A stretch of 64,000 bases of DNA from Polaromonas vacuolata. GTDB lineage: Bacteria; Pseudomonadota; Gammaproteobacteria; Burkholderiales; Burkholderiaceae_C. Below are positions 1 to 7,814 of this stretch, piece by piece. The stretch spans positions 1,731,501 to 1,795,500 of the forward strand of contig NZ_CP051461.1 in the NCBI RefSeq assembly GCF_012584515.1, given 5' to 3'. Both the position numbers and the translations under genes were made by a program. How positions within the stretch are numbered: the first letter of the stretch is position 1; each line of letters opens with the position of its first letter. The notes below the pieces were generated by a model. That model was not told where the DNA came from and ran no database searches. It saw nothing but the letters and a program-made list of their open reading frames with translations.

Positions 1-198
1 ATCTTGCCGTCTTTAGGTCGCAAGTTGTACGATGCAGCGGCTCAGCCAAAGGCTTTTGTTTTGGTAGAAGGCGGCTCTCACCACAACACCAACGCACTGG
101 GTATGAACCAGTACCGACAAGCATTGACCAGTCTTTTTGGCGGCGCTACGTCAAGCGCTTATCCAGAGGTTGCGGCAGGACCGGTGGCGACTCAATAA
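1..198 (+). CDS. Alpha/beta hydrolase, C-terminal fragment (runs in from the left edge)
   Basis: The reading frame is open from base 1 and ends in TAA at 196-198, so only the last 65 codons are visible. The segment contains Leu-Val-Glu-Gly-Gly-Ser-His-His-Asn, which matches the C-terminal catalytic-histidine region of serine hydrolases of the alpha/beta-hydrolase fold (BAAT/BEM46-like, DUF with GRKLYDAA). The active-site serine and acid lie outside the window, so substrate cannot be told. The likely first internal TTG at base 4 is not a true start. Identification rests on the histidine motif and family resemblance only; the enzyme class is fairly sure, the function unknown. Confidence 0.6.
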   Translation: MLPSLGRKLYDAAAQPKAFVLVEGGSHHNTNALGMNQYRQALTSLFGGATSSAYPEVAAGPVATQ

Positions 199-224
199 AA
201 ATAGCCGACTTTCGGCTCAAACCT

Positions 225-821
225 TTAAACCCAGCCAAACCAACCCAGCAAGGCGCCTGCGCCTAGCAGCCACAGTAGATGAATTCGCGTCTGCCAGAGC
301 ACCAAGCTTGTTGTGACAGTGAGCAGCCACAATGGCCAGTCTTGAAAAGTAGTTTTGGCTGCACTGCTGTTGCTGCTAGCGAGTATCCAGCCGGTGGCAA
401 TTAGCAGAGCCACTACCAGCGGTGCCATGCCTTGTTTAAAAGCACGTACCGCCAATTTTTCACGATTGCTGTAACACCATTGGGCGGCTACATAAGTCAA
501 CACAGTGCTGGGTAGCAAGCTGCCCAGCAGGCTTAAGCTCAAACCCAAATAAGGCGCAACTATGCTGCCGGTGTTGAGTCCTACATTCCAACCTAAAAGC
601 GCGACAAACAATACGTTGGGACCCGGCGCGGCTTGAGCGATGGCGATGGATGCATTGAACTGTGCATCGCTAAGCCAATGCTGTTCAGTGACTAAAAATC
701 GGTGCATTTCAGGTGCTGTCGCAATCGCCCCGCCTATCGATAGCAACGAGAGCGACAGGAAATGAAAAAACAGCGACAGCCATTGCGTGAGGCCAAATAA
801 AAGCTCGGGTGTGTTGATCAT
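225..821 (-). CDS. Chromate transporter, half-size subunit (second gene of pair)
   Basis: Predicted inner-membrane protein of 198 aa of the CHR family (short-chain chromate ion transporter). It carries the family features Ser-Ile-Gly-Gly-Ala near residue 22, and Ala-Gln-Ala-Ala-Pro-Gly-Pro-Asn near residue 60, followed by several hydrophobic helices. In the family, short-chain proteins are encoded as adjacent pairs that together replace one full-length two-domain ChrA. The frame is open much further upstream, but that part overlaps the first subunit. I chose the ATG at 821 because it gives a 4-base ATGA overlap with the stop of the upstream gene and starts right before the conserved domain. 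Chromate (or sulfate) efflux is family knowledge; the substrate here is not shown. Confidence 0.85.
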   Translation of the reverse strand: MINTPELLFGLTQWLSLFFHFLSLSLLSIGGAIATAPEMHRFLVTEQHWLSDAQFNASIAIAQAAPGPNVLFVALLGWNVGLNTGSIVAPYLGLSLSLLGSLLPSTVLTYVAAQWCYSNREKLAVRAFKQGMAPLVVALLIATGWILASSNSSAAKTTFQDWPLWLLTVTTSLVLWQTRIHLLWLLGAGALLGWFGWV

Positions 822-1405
822 GGCCTTGGTTTTCTGGCCAACTTGGCATACGCCAGTAAAACCGCTAGCGGCCCTAAAACTAACAACACATACACCAACG
901 GCCAGCGCAAAAGCGCAATGCTGACAAAGCAAACTACGGCTAAGGTTGCGGCCAAGCCAATGCCGAGAATGTTTGTTTTCAACGCTGGTAATAGCTTTAT
1001 TCCGGTTGCAGCGATCAGCCCCGCTGCCACTGCGCCCATGCCTTTGAGCGCGCCGATTACACCCGCATGACTTGAGAATTTTGCGTAAATTAAGGCTAAC
1101 AAAAGCACAATGAACAGTGGCGCTGCTAACAGGCCGGTCATTGCTGCCAAAGCGCCCTTTAGACCAAAGTAACGGCTGCCTATGATGAGAGATAAATTGA
1201 TCACGTTTGGGCCGGGCATGATTTGCGCCACGGTCCAATCCTCTATGAACTCATCGCGCGTGAGCCAGCGTTTTTTCTCGACCAATTCACGCTGCACTAC
1301 ACCGACTACGCCGCCAAACCCTTGTAACGCCAGCAGCGTAAAAGATATAAATAAGTCCGTCGGTGATTCGGGTGGCGGATAAGCTTTGTCTGTTGGAGCG
1401 GTCAT
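818..1405 (-). CDS. Chromate transporter, half-size subunit (first gene of pair)
   Basis: CHR-family membrane protein of 195 aa. Visible hallmarks are Gln-Gly-Phe-Gly-Gly-Val near residue 28, the Glu-Lys-Lys-Arg-Trp-Leu segment that follows, and Ala-Gln-Ile-Met-Pro-Gly-Pro-Asn-Val-Ile-Asn near residue 61, then four or more hydrophobic segments. It is the first gene of a two-gene unit and its TGA overlaps the ATG of the second subunit. The two proteins are homologous halves with opposite predicted topology in the family. No chrB-type regulator is next to it. Chromate efflux is the family role; physiological substrate is inferred only. Confidence 0.87.
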   Translation of the reverse strand: MTAPTDKAYPPPESPTDLFISFTLLALQGFGGVVGVVQRELVEKKRWLTRDEFIEDWTVAQIMPGPNVINLSLIIGSRYFGLKGALAAMTGLLAAPLFIVLLLALIYAKFSSHAGVIGALKGMGAVAAGLIAATGIKLLPALKTNILGIGLAATLAVVCFVSIALLRWPLVYVLLVLGPLAVLLAYAKLARKPRP

Positions 1406-1540
1406 TTTTTGAGATTATCGCTTTGATCGCTGCGTCGTTGCAGAGCCATATTGCCTTTGGCTGCGCAGGTCTTCGCATGTAGGCAAAATGAAATCTATTA
1501 GTGACTGATTTCGCTTCTCAATTATTAAAGGACAAAAACT

Positions 1541-2209
1541 TTGCGCACTAAACTCAAAATCGATTTTGTCTCTGACGTTTCCTGCCCTTGGTGCGTGATT
1601 GGTCTTAGAGCACTTGATCAGGCATTGGCGAATGTATCTGATGATATTGAGGTTGAGCTGTACTTCCAGCCCTTTGAGCTCAATCCAAAAATGGCGCCTG
1701 AAGGTCAAGAAATTACTGAGCACATTACTCAAAAATATGGCATCACACCGGCGCAAGCACATGACAACCGAGAAAATATACGCCTGCGTGGCGAAGCCCT
1801 AGGCTTTAAGTTTAGTCGTGCAGAAGAGCCGGGCGGTGGTCGCGGCCGCATCTACAATACCTTCGATGCACATCGACTTCTGCACTGGGCGCAGACACAA
1901 GGGCAAAGCCAGCAACGCGCACTCAAGGAAGCCTTGTTCACGGCTTATTTCACTGAGGGGAAAAATCCTGGCTCACATGAATTGCTAGTACGACTTGCCG
2001 GACTTGCAGGACTTGACGTAGTCGAGGCCGATGCTATTTTGGCTTCTGACCGTTATGCGCAAGAGGTGCGTGAGCAAGAGAATTTTTACCTAGAGCAGGG
2101 CGTGCATGCCGTGCCAGCTGTCATCATTAATGACAAGCATTTGATCTCGGGAGGCCAACCGGTTGAGACCTTTGAGCAGGCGCTGCGCCAGATTGCCGCG
2201 GCTACTTAA
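1541..2209 (+). CDS. DsbA-family oxidoreductase (FrnE/2-hydroxychromene-2-carboxylate isomerase-like)
   Basis: Protein of 222 aa with the DsbA/FrnE thioredoxin-like fold. The N-terminus reads Asp-Phe-Val-Ser-Asp-Val-Ser-Cys-Pro-Trp-Cys, giving the Cys-Pro-Trp-Cys active site at about residues 14-17, and the C-terminal part has Gly-Val-His-Ala-Val-Pro-Ala with the cis-proline typical of thioredoxin folds. There is no signal peptide, so it is cytoplasmic, unlike true DsbA. The start is TTG at 1541, supported by AAAGGA eight or so bases upstream; no ATG fits. It stands alone between divergent chromate transporter genes and the CHRD lipoprotein. FrnE proteins have been linked to disulfide chemistry and oxidative stress; the partner here is unknown. 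Confidence 0.85.
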   Translation: MRTKLKIDFVSDVSCPWCVIGLRALDQALANVSDDIEVELYFQPFELNPKMAPEGQEITEHITQKYGITPAQAHDNRENIRLRGEALGFKFSRAEEPGGGRGRIYNTFDAHRLLHWAQTQGQSQQRALKEALFTAYFTEGKNPGSHELLVRLAGLAGLDVVEADAILASDRYAQEVREQENFYLEQGVHAVPAVIINDKHLISGGQPVETFEQALRQIAAAT

Positions 2210-2369
2210 TGAGCCGTGCTTGCAGCTTGACTTGATCTCAAGGGTTTTTAATTGACCTTGGCGGTGATTTTTATTCGCCGCAGTTAATATCTTGATTTGT
2301 TACTACTCACAAGCCAGCATCTTCTGGCGTGTAGTGGCAATCAAAATTTTTACACCAAGGAAAATTAAT

Positions 2370-2837
2370 ATGTTGACTCGCCCCCAAGCTTCTCGTCTTT
2401 CCCTTGCCGCTTTAAGTCTTGCTGCCGTCGCTGCCCTCAGCGCCTGCGGCGTGATGAGTCCTACCGACTCCAATATGGTGGCGCTCAACACCCAGTTGCG
2501 CGGTGCTAATGAAATACCTGCTATTACCGGTTCAGGCTACGGCACTGTCGACGCTGCTTTTAACAAAACCACCAACGTACTGAGCTGGAAAGTGAATTAC
2601 TCCGCACTGACCGGCCCCGCAAAAGCAGGTCACTTTCACGGTCCTGCCGCGAACGGTGCGAATGCTGGCGTAGCACTGGGTTGGACCAATCCTATCAGCA
2701 GCCCAATGGAAGGCAGTGCGACCTTGACAGCCGCTCAAGCGGCTGATCTGTTGGCGGGCCGTTGGTATGCCAACATTCATACCGCTGCTAATCCGGGCGG
2801 CGAGATTCGTGGCCAAATGATGGTTGTGTCTAAATAA
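2370..2837 (+). CDS. CHRD-domain lipoprotein
   Basis: Predicted secreted lipoprotein of 155 aa. The N-terminus has a positively charged start, a hydrophobic stretch and a lipobox Leu-Ser-Ala-Cys with cysteine at about residue 25, so it should be lipid-anchored. The remainder is a single CHRD domain (named after chordin), recognised from Leu-Arg-Gly-Ala-Asn-Glu-Ile-Pro, Gly-His-Phe-His-Gly-Pro and the ending Asn-Pro-Gly-Gly-Glu-Ile-Arg-Gly-Gln. I chose ATG at 2370, with AAGGAAAA just upstream, because a longer version starting at 2292 would put 26 extra residues before the signal peptide. The function of bacterial CHRD proteins is poorly known. It is monocistronic. Confidence 0.85.
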   Translation: MLTRPQASRLSLAALSLAAVAALSACGVMSPTDSNMVALNTQLRGANEIPAITGSGYGTVDAAFNKTTNVLSWKVNYSALTGPAKAGHFHGPAANGANAGVALGWTNPISSPMEGSATLTAAQAADLLAGRWYANIHTAANPGGEIRGQMMVVSK

Positions 2838-2923
2838 GCTGAGTCTCCTATTTCGCTGATGTCTAAGTCGCTATGTTTAGGCATCTGCATTGAAATTTAT
2901 GTAGCACTCAAATGACTGATTCA

Positions 2924-3838
2924 TCAGACGGTCTTTGGGTGTGTTTCCCATAACGCCATGGCGGCCATGTTCAATGGGTTGGTTGACCGCACCAGCCGTA
3001 TCGCTACATCAACACGCCACTTTTCTGTGCCTGCCATTTGCAAGCGGCCTAGCGCCAGTTCTTCTTGAACCAAACTTTGTGGCAGCCAAGCAATACCGCG
3101 ACCTTCAAGTGCTAATGTTTTTAGCAACACGGCATGGTGAGCTGTAAACACCCGTTTAAACCTTGCGGCGCTCAGCGCTATACCCAACTGCGCCTGCACA
3201 ATCTGCCCAAGTCCCGATTCCAAGCTGTAAGCCAGTATTGAAACTTGCTCTGACTCAAGCTGATGAAGCAGATGACCTTGGCTGTTAGTTGCGCTGACTG
3301 GCACTAGTTTGTCATCGCCCAAGTGAAGAAATTCAAACTCCGGCCCACGTAGCTTTGAAGGCAGAGCAGGGTGATCGTGATAGAGCAAAAACTGCACGCC
3401 TTGCTGCAAAAATAAATCTTCGCAAGCCCGGTAACTGTCCGAGACCATAAAGATGGCACCGAGTTTTAATTTTTGCTCTATGCCTTGCAGCCAACGCGGG
3501 AAAAAATTCAGTGACAAAGCATGCGTAGCTGCAAATTGCAAACGGCTATTGGATTGCGATTGCGCTTCATGGGCTTGGGTTCGCGCCAGCACTAGGCTAG
3601 CCAGCACAGTTTTAGCGCTGAGCAAAAACACTTCGCCAGCTGGCGTTGTCGTCGCTGGATGACGGCTACGGTCAACCAGTTCTACACCCACCCATTCTTC
3701 GAGCGCCCGAATATGTCGGCTCAATGCGGGTTGCGCAATTGAGCGCGCCTGCGCAGCACGTGAGAAGTTGCCGCTGTCGACCAAGGCTAAAAAATCCTCT
3801 AACCATTCGAGCTCTAGCGGTCGGTTTATCGGGCCCAT
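2924..3838 (-). CDS. LysR-family transcriptional regulator, divergent from tartrate dehydratase
   Basis: A 304-aa LysR-type regulator. The N-terminal helix-turn-helix covers about residues 8-66, with Phe-Ser-Arg-Ala-Ala and Gln-Pro-Ala-Leu-Ser-Arg-His-Ile-Arg-Ala-Leu-Glu as the recognition-helix signature, followed by the usual effector-binding domain. The ATG at 3838 has GGAGAA eight bases upstream and starts just before the HTH; the frame stays open further upstream but that would lack a ribosome site. It is transcribed away from the putative D-tartrate dehydratase gene with about 100 bases between them, the usual arrangement for a LysR regulator and its target. Control of that gene, with tartrate or a related acid as inducer, is inference. 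Confidence 0.88.
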   Translation of the reverse strand: MGPINRPLELEWLEDFLALVDSGNFSRAAQARSIAQPALSRHIRALEEWVGVELVDRSRHPATTTPAGEVFLLSAKTVLASLVLARTQAHEAQSQSNSRLQFAATHALSLNFFPRWLQGIEQKLKLGAIFMVSDSYRACEDLFLQQGVQFLLYHDHPALPSKLRGPEFEFLHLGDDKLVPVSATNSQGHLLHQLESEQVSILAYSLESGLGQIVQAQLGIALSAARFKRVFTAHHAVLLKTLALEGRGIAWLPQSLVQEELALGRLQMAGTEKWRVDVAIRLVRSTNPLNMAAMALWETHPKTV

Positions 3839-3941
3839 CTTTCTCCTTGCAAATACATGTATGTGATTCGGGTATTGGACTGTGTGCGACCCAACGCCGA
3901 TGATGGCGCATGTTAACTTGCTCACTTACCCTATTTGTCCT

Positions 3942-5108
3942 ATGAAAATTATTGACATCATTGAATCGACTCGGCCGATTAAGTCCGACATCCGTAACGC
4001 CTACATAGATTTCTCTAAGATGACGCTCAGCCTTGTAGCGGTTGTCACTGATGTGATCCGGGACGGTAAACCCGTCGTTGGTTACGGCTTTAACTCCAAC
4101 GGCCGTTATGGCCAAGGTCAGTTAATTCGTGAACGCTTTCGTCCACGTTTGCTGGCAGCTACTCCCGATTCTCTGGTCGACGCGAGTGGCGAGAACCTCG
4201 ATCCGCACAAGATTTGGGATTGCATGATGACTAACGAAAAACCGGGCGGTCATGGCGAGCGCTCGGTTGCCGTTGGCACCATAGACATGGCGGTGTGGGA
4301 TGCGGTGGCCAAAATAGCCGACCAGCCACTGCACGATTTGCTGGCCTGCCGTTACGGCAACGGCGTGGCCAATCCTAAAGTGTTTGTCTATGCCGCTGGT
4401 GGTTACTATCATCCTGGCAAAGGCCTACAAGGCTTATTGGGCGAGATGCAAAGCTATCTTGACCGCGGTTATTCGGTTGTCAAAATGAAAATTGGTGGCG
4501 CTAGTTTGGCTGAGGATCAGGCACGCATTGAAGCGGTGCTCAAAATGTTAAAGCCCGGCCAGCAATTAGCGGTGGACGCCAACGGCCGTTTTGATCTGGC
4601 CACCGCTGTGGCTTATGGCAAAGCGATGGCACAGTATCCACTGTTTTGGTATGAGGAAGCCGGAGACCCGCTTGACTACGAACTGCAAGCTCGGCTTAGC
4701 GAAAGCTATAGCGGCCCTATGGCCACGGGCGAGAATTTGTTTTCCATGCAAGACGCGCGCAATTTAATTCGCTACGGCGGCATGAATCCTGAGCGCGATT
4801 ATTTGCAGTTTGATTGCGCGCTGAGTTACGGTTTGGTCGAGTATTTGCGCACGCTAGAAATGCTCAAAGCCCACGGCTGGTCACCGACGCGCTGCGTGCC
4901 CCACGGCGGCCATCAGATGTCGCTGGCGATAGCAGCGGGCCTGGGTTTGGGTGGCAACGAGTCTTATCCTGACTTATTCCAGCCCTACGGCGGTTTCCCC
5001 GACGGTGTGCGCGTCGAAAATGGTTATGTCTCGCTACCGTCTCTGCCCGGCATAGGCTTTGAAGGCAAAGCTGATTTGTTTGCCGAGATGAAGGCTTTGA
5101 GCGAGTGA
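3942..5108 (+). CDS. tarD: D(-)-tartrate dehydratase-like enolase-superfamily enzyme
   Basis: Protein of 388 aa of the enolase superfamily, mandelate racemase subgroup. It has the Lys-Met-Lys-Ile-Gly-Gly motif near residue 183 (catalytic lysine), metal ligands in Val-Asp-Ala-Asn-Gly, Trp-Tyr-Glu-Glu-Ala-Gly and Ala-Thr-Gly-Glu-Asn, and the catalytic histidine in Pro-His-Gly-Gly-His-Gln. Long segments match my memory of the characterised Bradyrhizobium TarD, which dehydrates D-tartrate to oxaloacetate, and the length is the same. The ATG at 3942 was chosen because the family starts with Met-Lys-Ile; an upstream in-frame start at 3882 would overlap the regulator's promoter. Divergent LysR neighbour suggests induction by its substrate. 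Function is a good homology-based call, not proven. Confidence 0.85.
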   Translation: MKIIDIIESTRPIKSDIRNAYIDFSKMTLSLVAVVTDVIRDGKPVVGYGFNSNGRYGQGQLIRERFRPRLLAATPDSLVDASGENLDPHKIWDCMMTNEKPGGHGERSVAVGTIDMAVWDAVAKIADQPLHDLLACRYGNGVANPKVFVYAAGGYYHPGKGLQGLLGEMQSYLDRGYSVVKMKIGGASLAEDQARIEAVLKMLKPGQQLAVDANGRFDLATAVAYGKAMAQYPLFWYEEAGDPLDYELQARLSESYSGPMATGENLFSMQDARNLIRYGGMNPERDYLQFDCALSYGLVEYLRTLEMLKAHGWSPTRCVPHGGHQMSLAIAAGLGLGGNESYPDLFQPYGGFPDGVRVENGYVSLPSLPGIGFEGKADLFAEMKALSE

Positions 5109-5290
5109 GCCTGTAAAAAGTAGTCGATTACTTTTATAGCGACTGCGCATCGTCTCAGAAAACAAGAAAAAACATTGGCTAGTTATCTGATGCTTTTTGC
5201 ACGCTAAGGTCTGCAAAAAGCTCTGGTGAGTAGTCGAATTTGTTCAGCCCTTATCTGCGCTTAGATGCGTTCAACTACTTTTCCATGGGC

Positions 5291-5989
5291 TCAATAGGAC
5301 ACGGAAAAAGTCTGCTCTTTGAATTTGAGTAAGGCCGAATTTTGCCGTATTTGTTCCAGTCTTAAACCCGGTGCAGGTTGGCTGCCTTCCCGGAAAATCT
5401 CATCATTAATGATGAGCATTCGCAGAACCGGATTGTCTGAATAAGTTGAGCCGTTAATCATTAGATTTGGAAACGCGATTTTTAAATCCATGGGCAGTTG
5501 AACCGTCGTGGCTTTGGTTAAGCCGCTGGGCGCAGCCTGAACCGGCTCAATTGGCTTTGCTGCGTCAATGACAGCGGGCGCCAAAACACCTTTTTCGCTC
5601 GGTTGCTTGGGTGCTGCTTGCAGCGCTGCTGGCTGGCTTGCTCTACCCGTAGCCGCGCTACTAGTCGTTTGGCTTGACGTTGCAGTCTGTGTGTTTTCCG
5701 CTGCGTCGGCTCTAGGGGCAGTCGCTGCAATACTGGCTTTTGTGTCGTTGTTTGTTGCGGTGTTGACAGGGGCAGTACTGATTGGCCTGGCGAGAACGAC
5801 TGGTGCTTGCAACCAGCGCCAGAGCAGCGCGCAAAGCACAAGCAGTGCAACGCCGGCAAGCGACCAAACGATTTTGTTCGTCGCGCCTTTGGCTGATGGG
5901 GCTGCTACAACAGGAGTGTGCAGGCCCGGTAAGTTACCACGGGCGCGTTCGATTTCAGCTTTTTTGAGCGCTTCAAGAATGTATGACAT
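5291..5989 (-). CDS. gspB: General secretion pathway protein B-like (GspB), secretin assembly
   Basis: Protein of 232 aa beginning Met-Ser-Tyr-Ile-Leu-Glu-Ala-Leu-Lys-Lys-Ala-Glu-Ile-Glu-Arg, the conserved N-terminus of GspB/ExeB proteins. One transmembrane helix follows at about residues 41-60 (Val-Trp-Ser-Leu-Ala-Gly-Val-Ala-Leu-Leu), then a long Ala/Thr/Pro-rich periplasmic linker (about 65-150) and a C-terminal GspB domain (about 160-232) with Pro-Asn-Leu-Met-Ile-Asn-Gly. Start ATG at 5989 abuts directly the TAA of gspA, so the two are translationally coupled. Known partners GspA and GspB help insert the type II secretin into peptidoglycan. No other type II secretion genes are in the window. 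Confidence 0.85.
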   Translation of the reverse strand: MSYILEALKKAEIERARGNLPGLHTPVVAAPSAKGATNKIVWSLAGVALLVLCALLWRWLQAPVVLARPISTAPVNTATNNDTKASIAATAPRADAAENTQTATSSQTTSSAATGRASQPAALQAAPKQPSEKGVLAPAVIDAAKPIEPVQAAPSGLTKATTVQLPMDLKIAFPNLMINGSTYSDNPVLRMLIINDEIFREGSQPAPGLRLEQIRQNSALLKFKEQTFSVSY

Positions 5990-7690
5990 TTACGGCTGTG
6001 GTTTGTTGTGGCTTAGCTGTGGCTCTTTTAGGCCTGTCGCGCGGTTTAGTTGCATCAGTGTTAATGCACCGACCTGACCATCGGACTTCAGACCTTGTAG
6101 TACTTGGAATGTTTGTATGGCTTCACGCAGTCGAGGCGTTTGCTGCGTTAAGTTTGCGGTCAAGCCTATCTCTGCGAGTGAGTCAATGCCCGCAACTTGG
6201 CTCAGTTGTGCGATTAGCCAAGCGTTGTTTAGTCTGGCGCCAACCTTGTTTTCACCAGACGCACTGGGCGCGCGGCGCAGGGTTGAGTAGTCTCCTCGCC
6301 ACGACTTAGCCAGCACTGCCAGTGGCAGTTTGTAGCTAGCGCCGCTCAGCACTAACGTAGCGTTTTGGGCATCAAGCCCGGTTAGCAAGGCGTAGTTGCT
6401 GCGTCGGTCTGGGCCAATCAGCGTGAGTATGCCGGGCCGGTCCAGCTGGCGTATCAAAGTCAGACTGGTTTGTTCATTGCTAAAGCAGTGTGTTTGCTGG
6501 CGCGAAGCCGACTCGCAAGGCTGAGCCGCGTCTAGCTCTAAATCCCAAGCCAAACCCAAGGCCTGCCAAGCTTGGTTCTCGCTTAGTTGATTGGCTTGCA
6601 TTAGATTTTTAAAATCTGCTTCTGACAGCAACTTGTCGTTGCCGCTGTTTGCGATATTTGACTTTAACGCTGAAGCCTCAATGGACGATATTTGAGCCGT
6701 CTCCGGTGAGGGCTGCGTCTGCTCGGATTGAGTTCTTGTCGTCGATATTGACCATGCCCAAAGTCCAGCGCCTAGCAACGCAGCGCTGAGTAAAACCCCC
6801 GGTAGTCGAGTTTGTAGCGATGTACTTATGGAATTTTTGTCTGAATTTTGATAAGTGTTTGATTTAACGGTTGGGCCAAAAACTTCTGCTGCTGCGCGCA
6901 CGACTGTGCGTTTGTCCACCACCGCCAAGCCTTGCGCATAAGCGCCTAGCAATGCGCGGCCACAGAGTAGGTTAATGCGCCGCGGTACGCCGCGTGATAA
7001 ATGATGTATGCGGCGCAGGACTTTGGCATTAAAGGGTGAGGTAGTTTTTGCATTTGACTGACTGGCTACTGCCAGCCTATGGGCAATGTATTGGCTAGTT
7101 TCTGATTCACTTAAAGCGGCTAGATGAAAGCGTGCAATCACGCGTTGGGCTAATTGCTCAAGTTCAGGTCGCGCCAATATATGCCGCAACTCGCTTTGGC
7201 CAATCAAGACTATTTGCAGTAACTTGCGCTCGTTGGTTTCTAAGTTGGTTAAAAGGCGTAGCTGCTCCAGTACGTCGACTGACAGGTTTTGCGCTTCGTC
7301 AATGATGAGCACATTGTTTTTACCTTCTGCATGGGCATTGAGTAAAAAAGTGTTCAGACTGTCTGTGTAGTTTTTGGAACTGCTAGAGCCATCGAGGGTT
7401 GGAATGTGAAACTCATCACAAATAGACGCTAGTAACTCAGGCACTGTGAGCTTTGGGTTAAAAATGTAAGCGACGTTGCAGTTATCTGGTATTTGTTCTA
7501 AAAAGCAGCGGCAGACCGTGGTCTTACCTGTTCCAACCTCACCGCTAAGTAATACAAAACCGCCGCCACCGTCCAAACCATAGAGCAGATGAGCCAGCGC
7601 TTCGCGATGACGCTCGCTCATGAAAAGGTAGTGGGGATCGGGCGCGATGGAAAAAGGGTCTTGGCTCAAGCCGAAGAATTGGGCATACAT
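5990..7690 (-). CDS. gspA: GspA/ExeA-family AAA ATPase with peptidoglycan-binding C-terminus
   Basis: Protein of 566 aa. Cytoplasmic AAA+ ATPase domain at the N-terminus: Walker A Gly-Glu-Val-Gly-Thr-Gly-Lys-Thr-Thr near residue 50, Walker B Val-Leu-Ile-Ile-Asp-Glu-Ala-Gln-Asn near residue 126. A single membrane helix lies at about residues 297-315, then a periplasmic part with a C39-peptidase-like/peptidoglycan-binding module ending in a repeat of the form Gln-Val-Leu-Gln-Gly-Leu-Lys-Ser-Asp-Gly-Gln-Val-Gly. That order is typical of ExeA/GspA. Starts with Met-Tyr-Ala-Gln-Phe-Phe-Gly-Leu, the family's usual N-terminus. Forms a two-gene operon with gspB downstream (directly abutting). Divergent from ygiQ. 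Role in secretin assembly is family knowledge. Confidence 0.9.
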   Translation of the reverse strand: MYAQFFGLSQDPFSIAPDPHYLFMSERHREALAHLLYGLDGGGGFVLLSGEVGTGKTTVCRCFLEQIPDNCNVAYIFNPKLTVPELLASICDEFHIPTLDGSSSSKNYTDSLNTFLLNAHAEGKNNVLIIDEAQNLSVDVLEQLRLLTNLETNERKLLQIVLIGQSELRHILARPELEQLAQRVIARFHLAALSESETSQYIAHRLAVASQSNAKTTSPFNAKVLRRIHHLSRGVPRRINLLCGRALLGAYAQGLAVVDKRTVVRAAAEVFGPTVKSNTYQNSDKNSISTSLQTRLPGVLLSAALLGAGLWAWSISTTRTQSEQTQPSPETAQISSIEASALKSNIANSGNDKLLSEADFKNLMQANQLSENQAWQALGLAWDLELDAAQPCESASRQQTHCFSNEQTSLTLIRQLDRPGILTLIGPDRRSNYALLTGLDAQNATLVLSGASYKLPLAVLAKSWRGDYSTLRRAPSASGENKVGARLNNAWLIAQLSQVAGIDSLAEIGLTANLTQQTPRLREAIQTFQVLQGLKSDGQVGALTLMQLNRATGLKEPQLSHNKPQP

Positions 7691-7814
7691 AGGCGTCTAG
7701 GATACGGGCAAACTAGCTGAGCTTATGCTTTGCTTGCTGACAGGATTTTGAAATGTCCCGCTTAAAAGGCGTGCATTGTATAAAACCGTACACTAGAGCG
7801 TTAGGCAGAAACCC

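Noticed and set aside
821..1238. N-terminal extension of the second chromate transporter (337-aa ORF)
   Set aside because: The first 139 residues are another frame of the first transporter gene; homology starts at Met 821, which overlaps the previous stop as ATGA.
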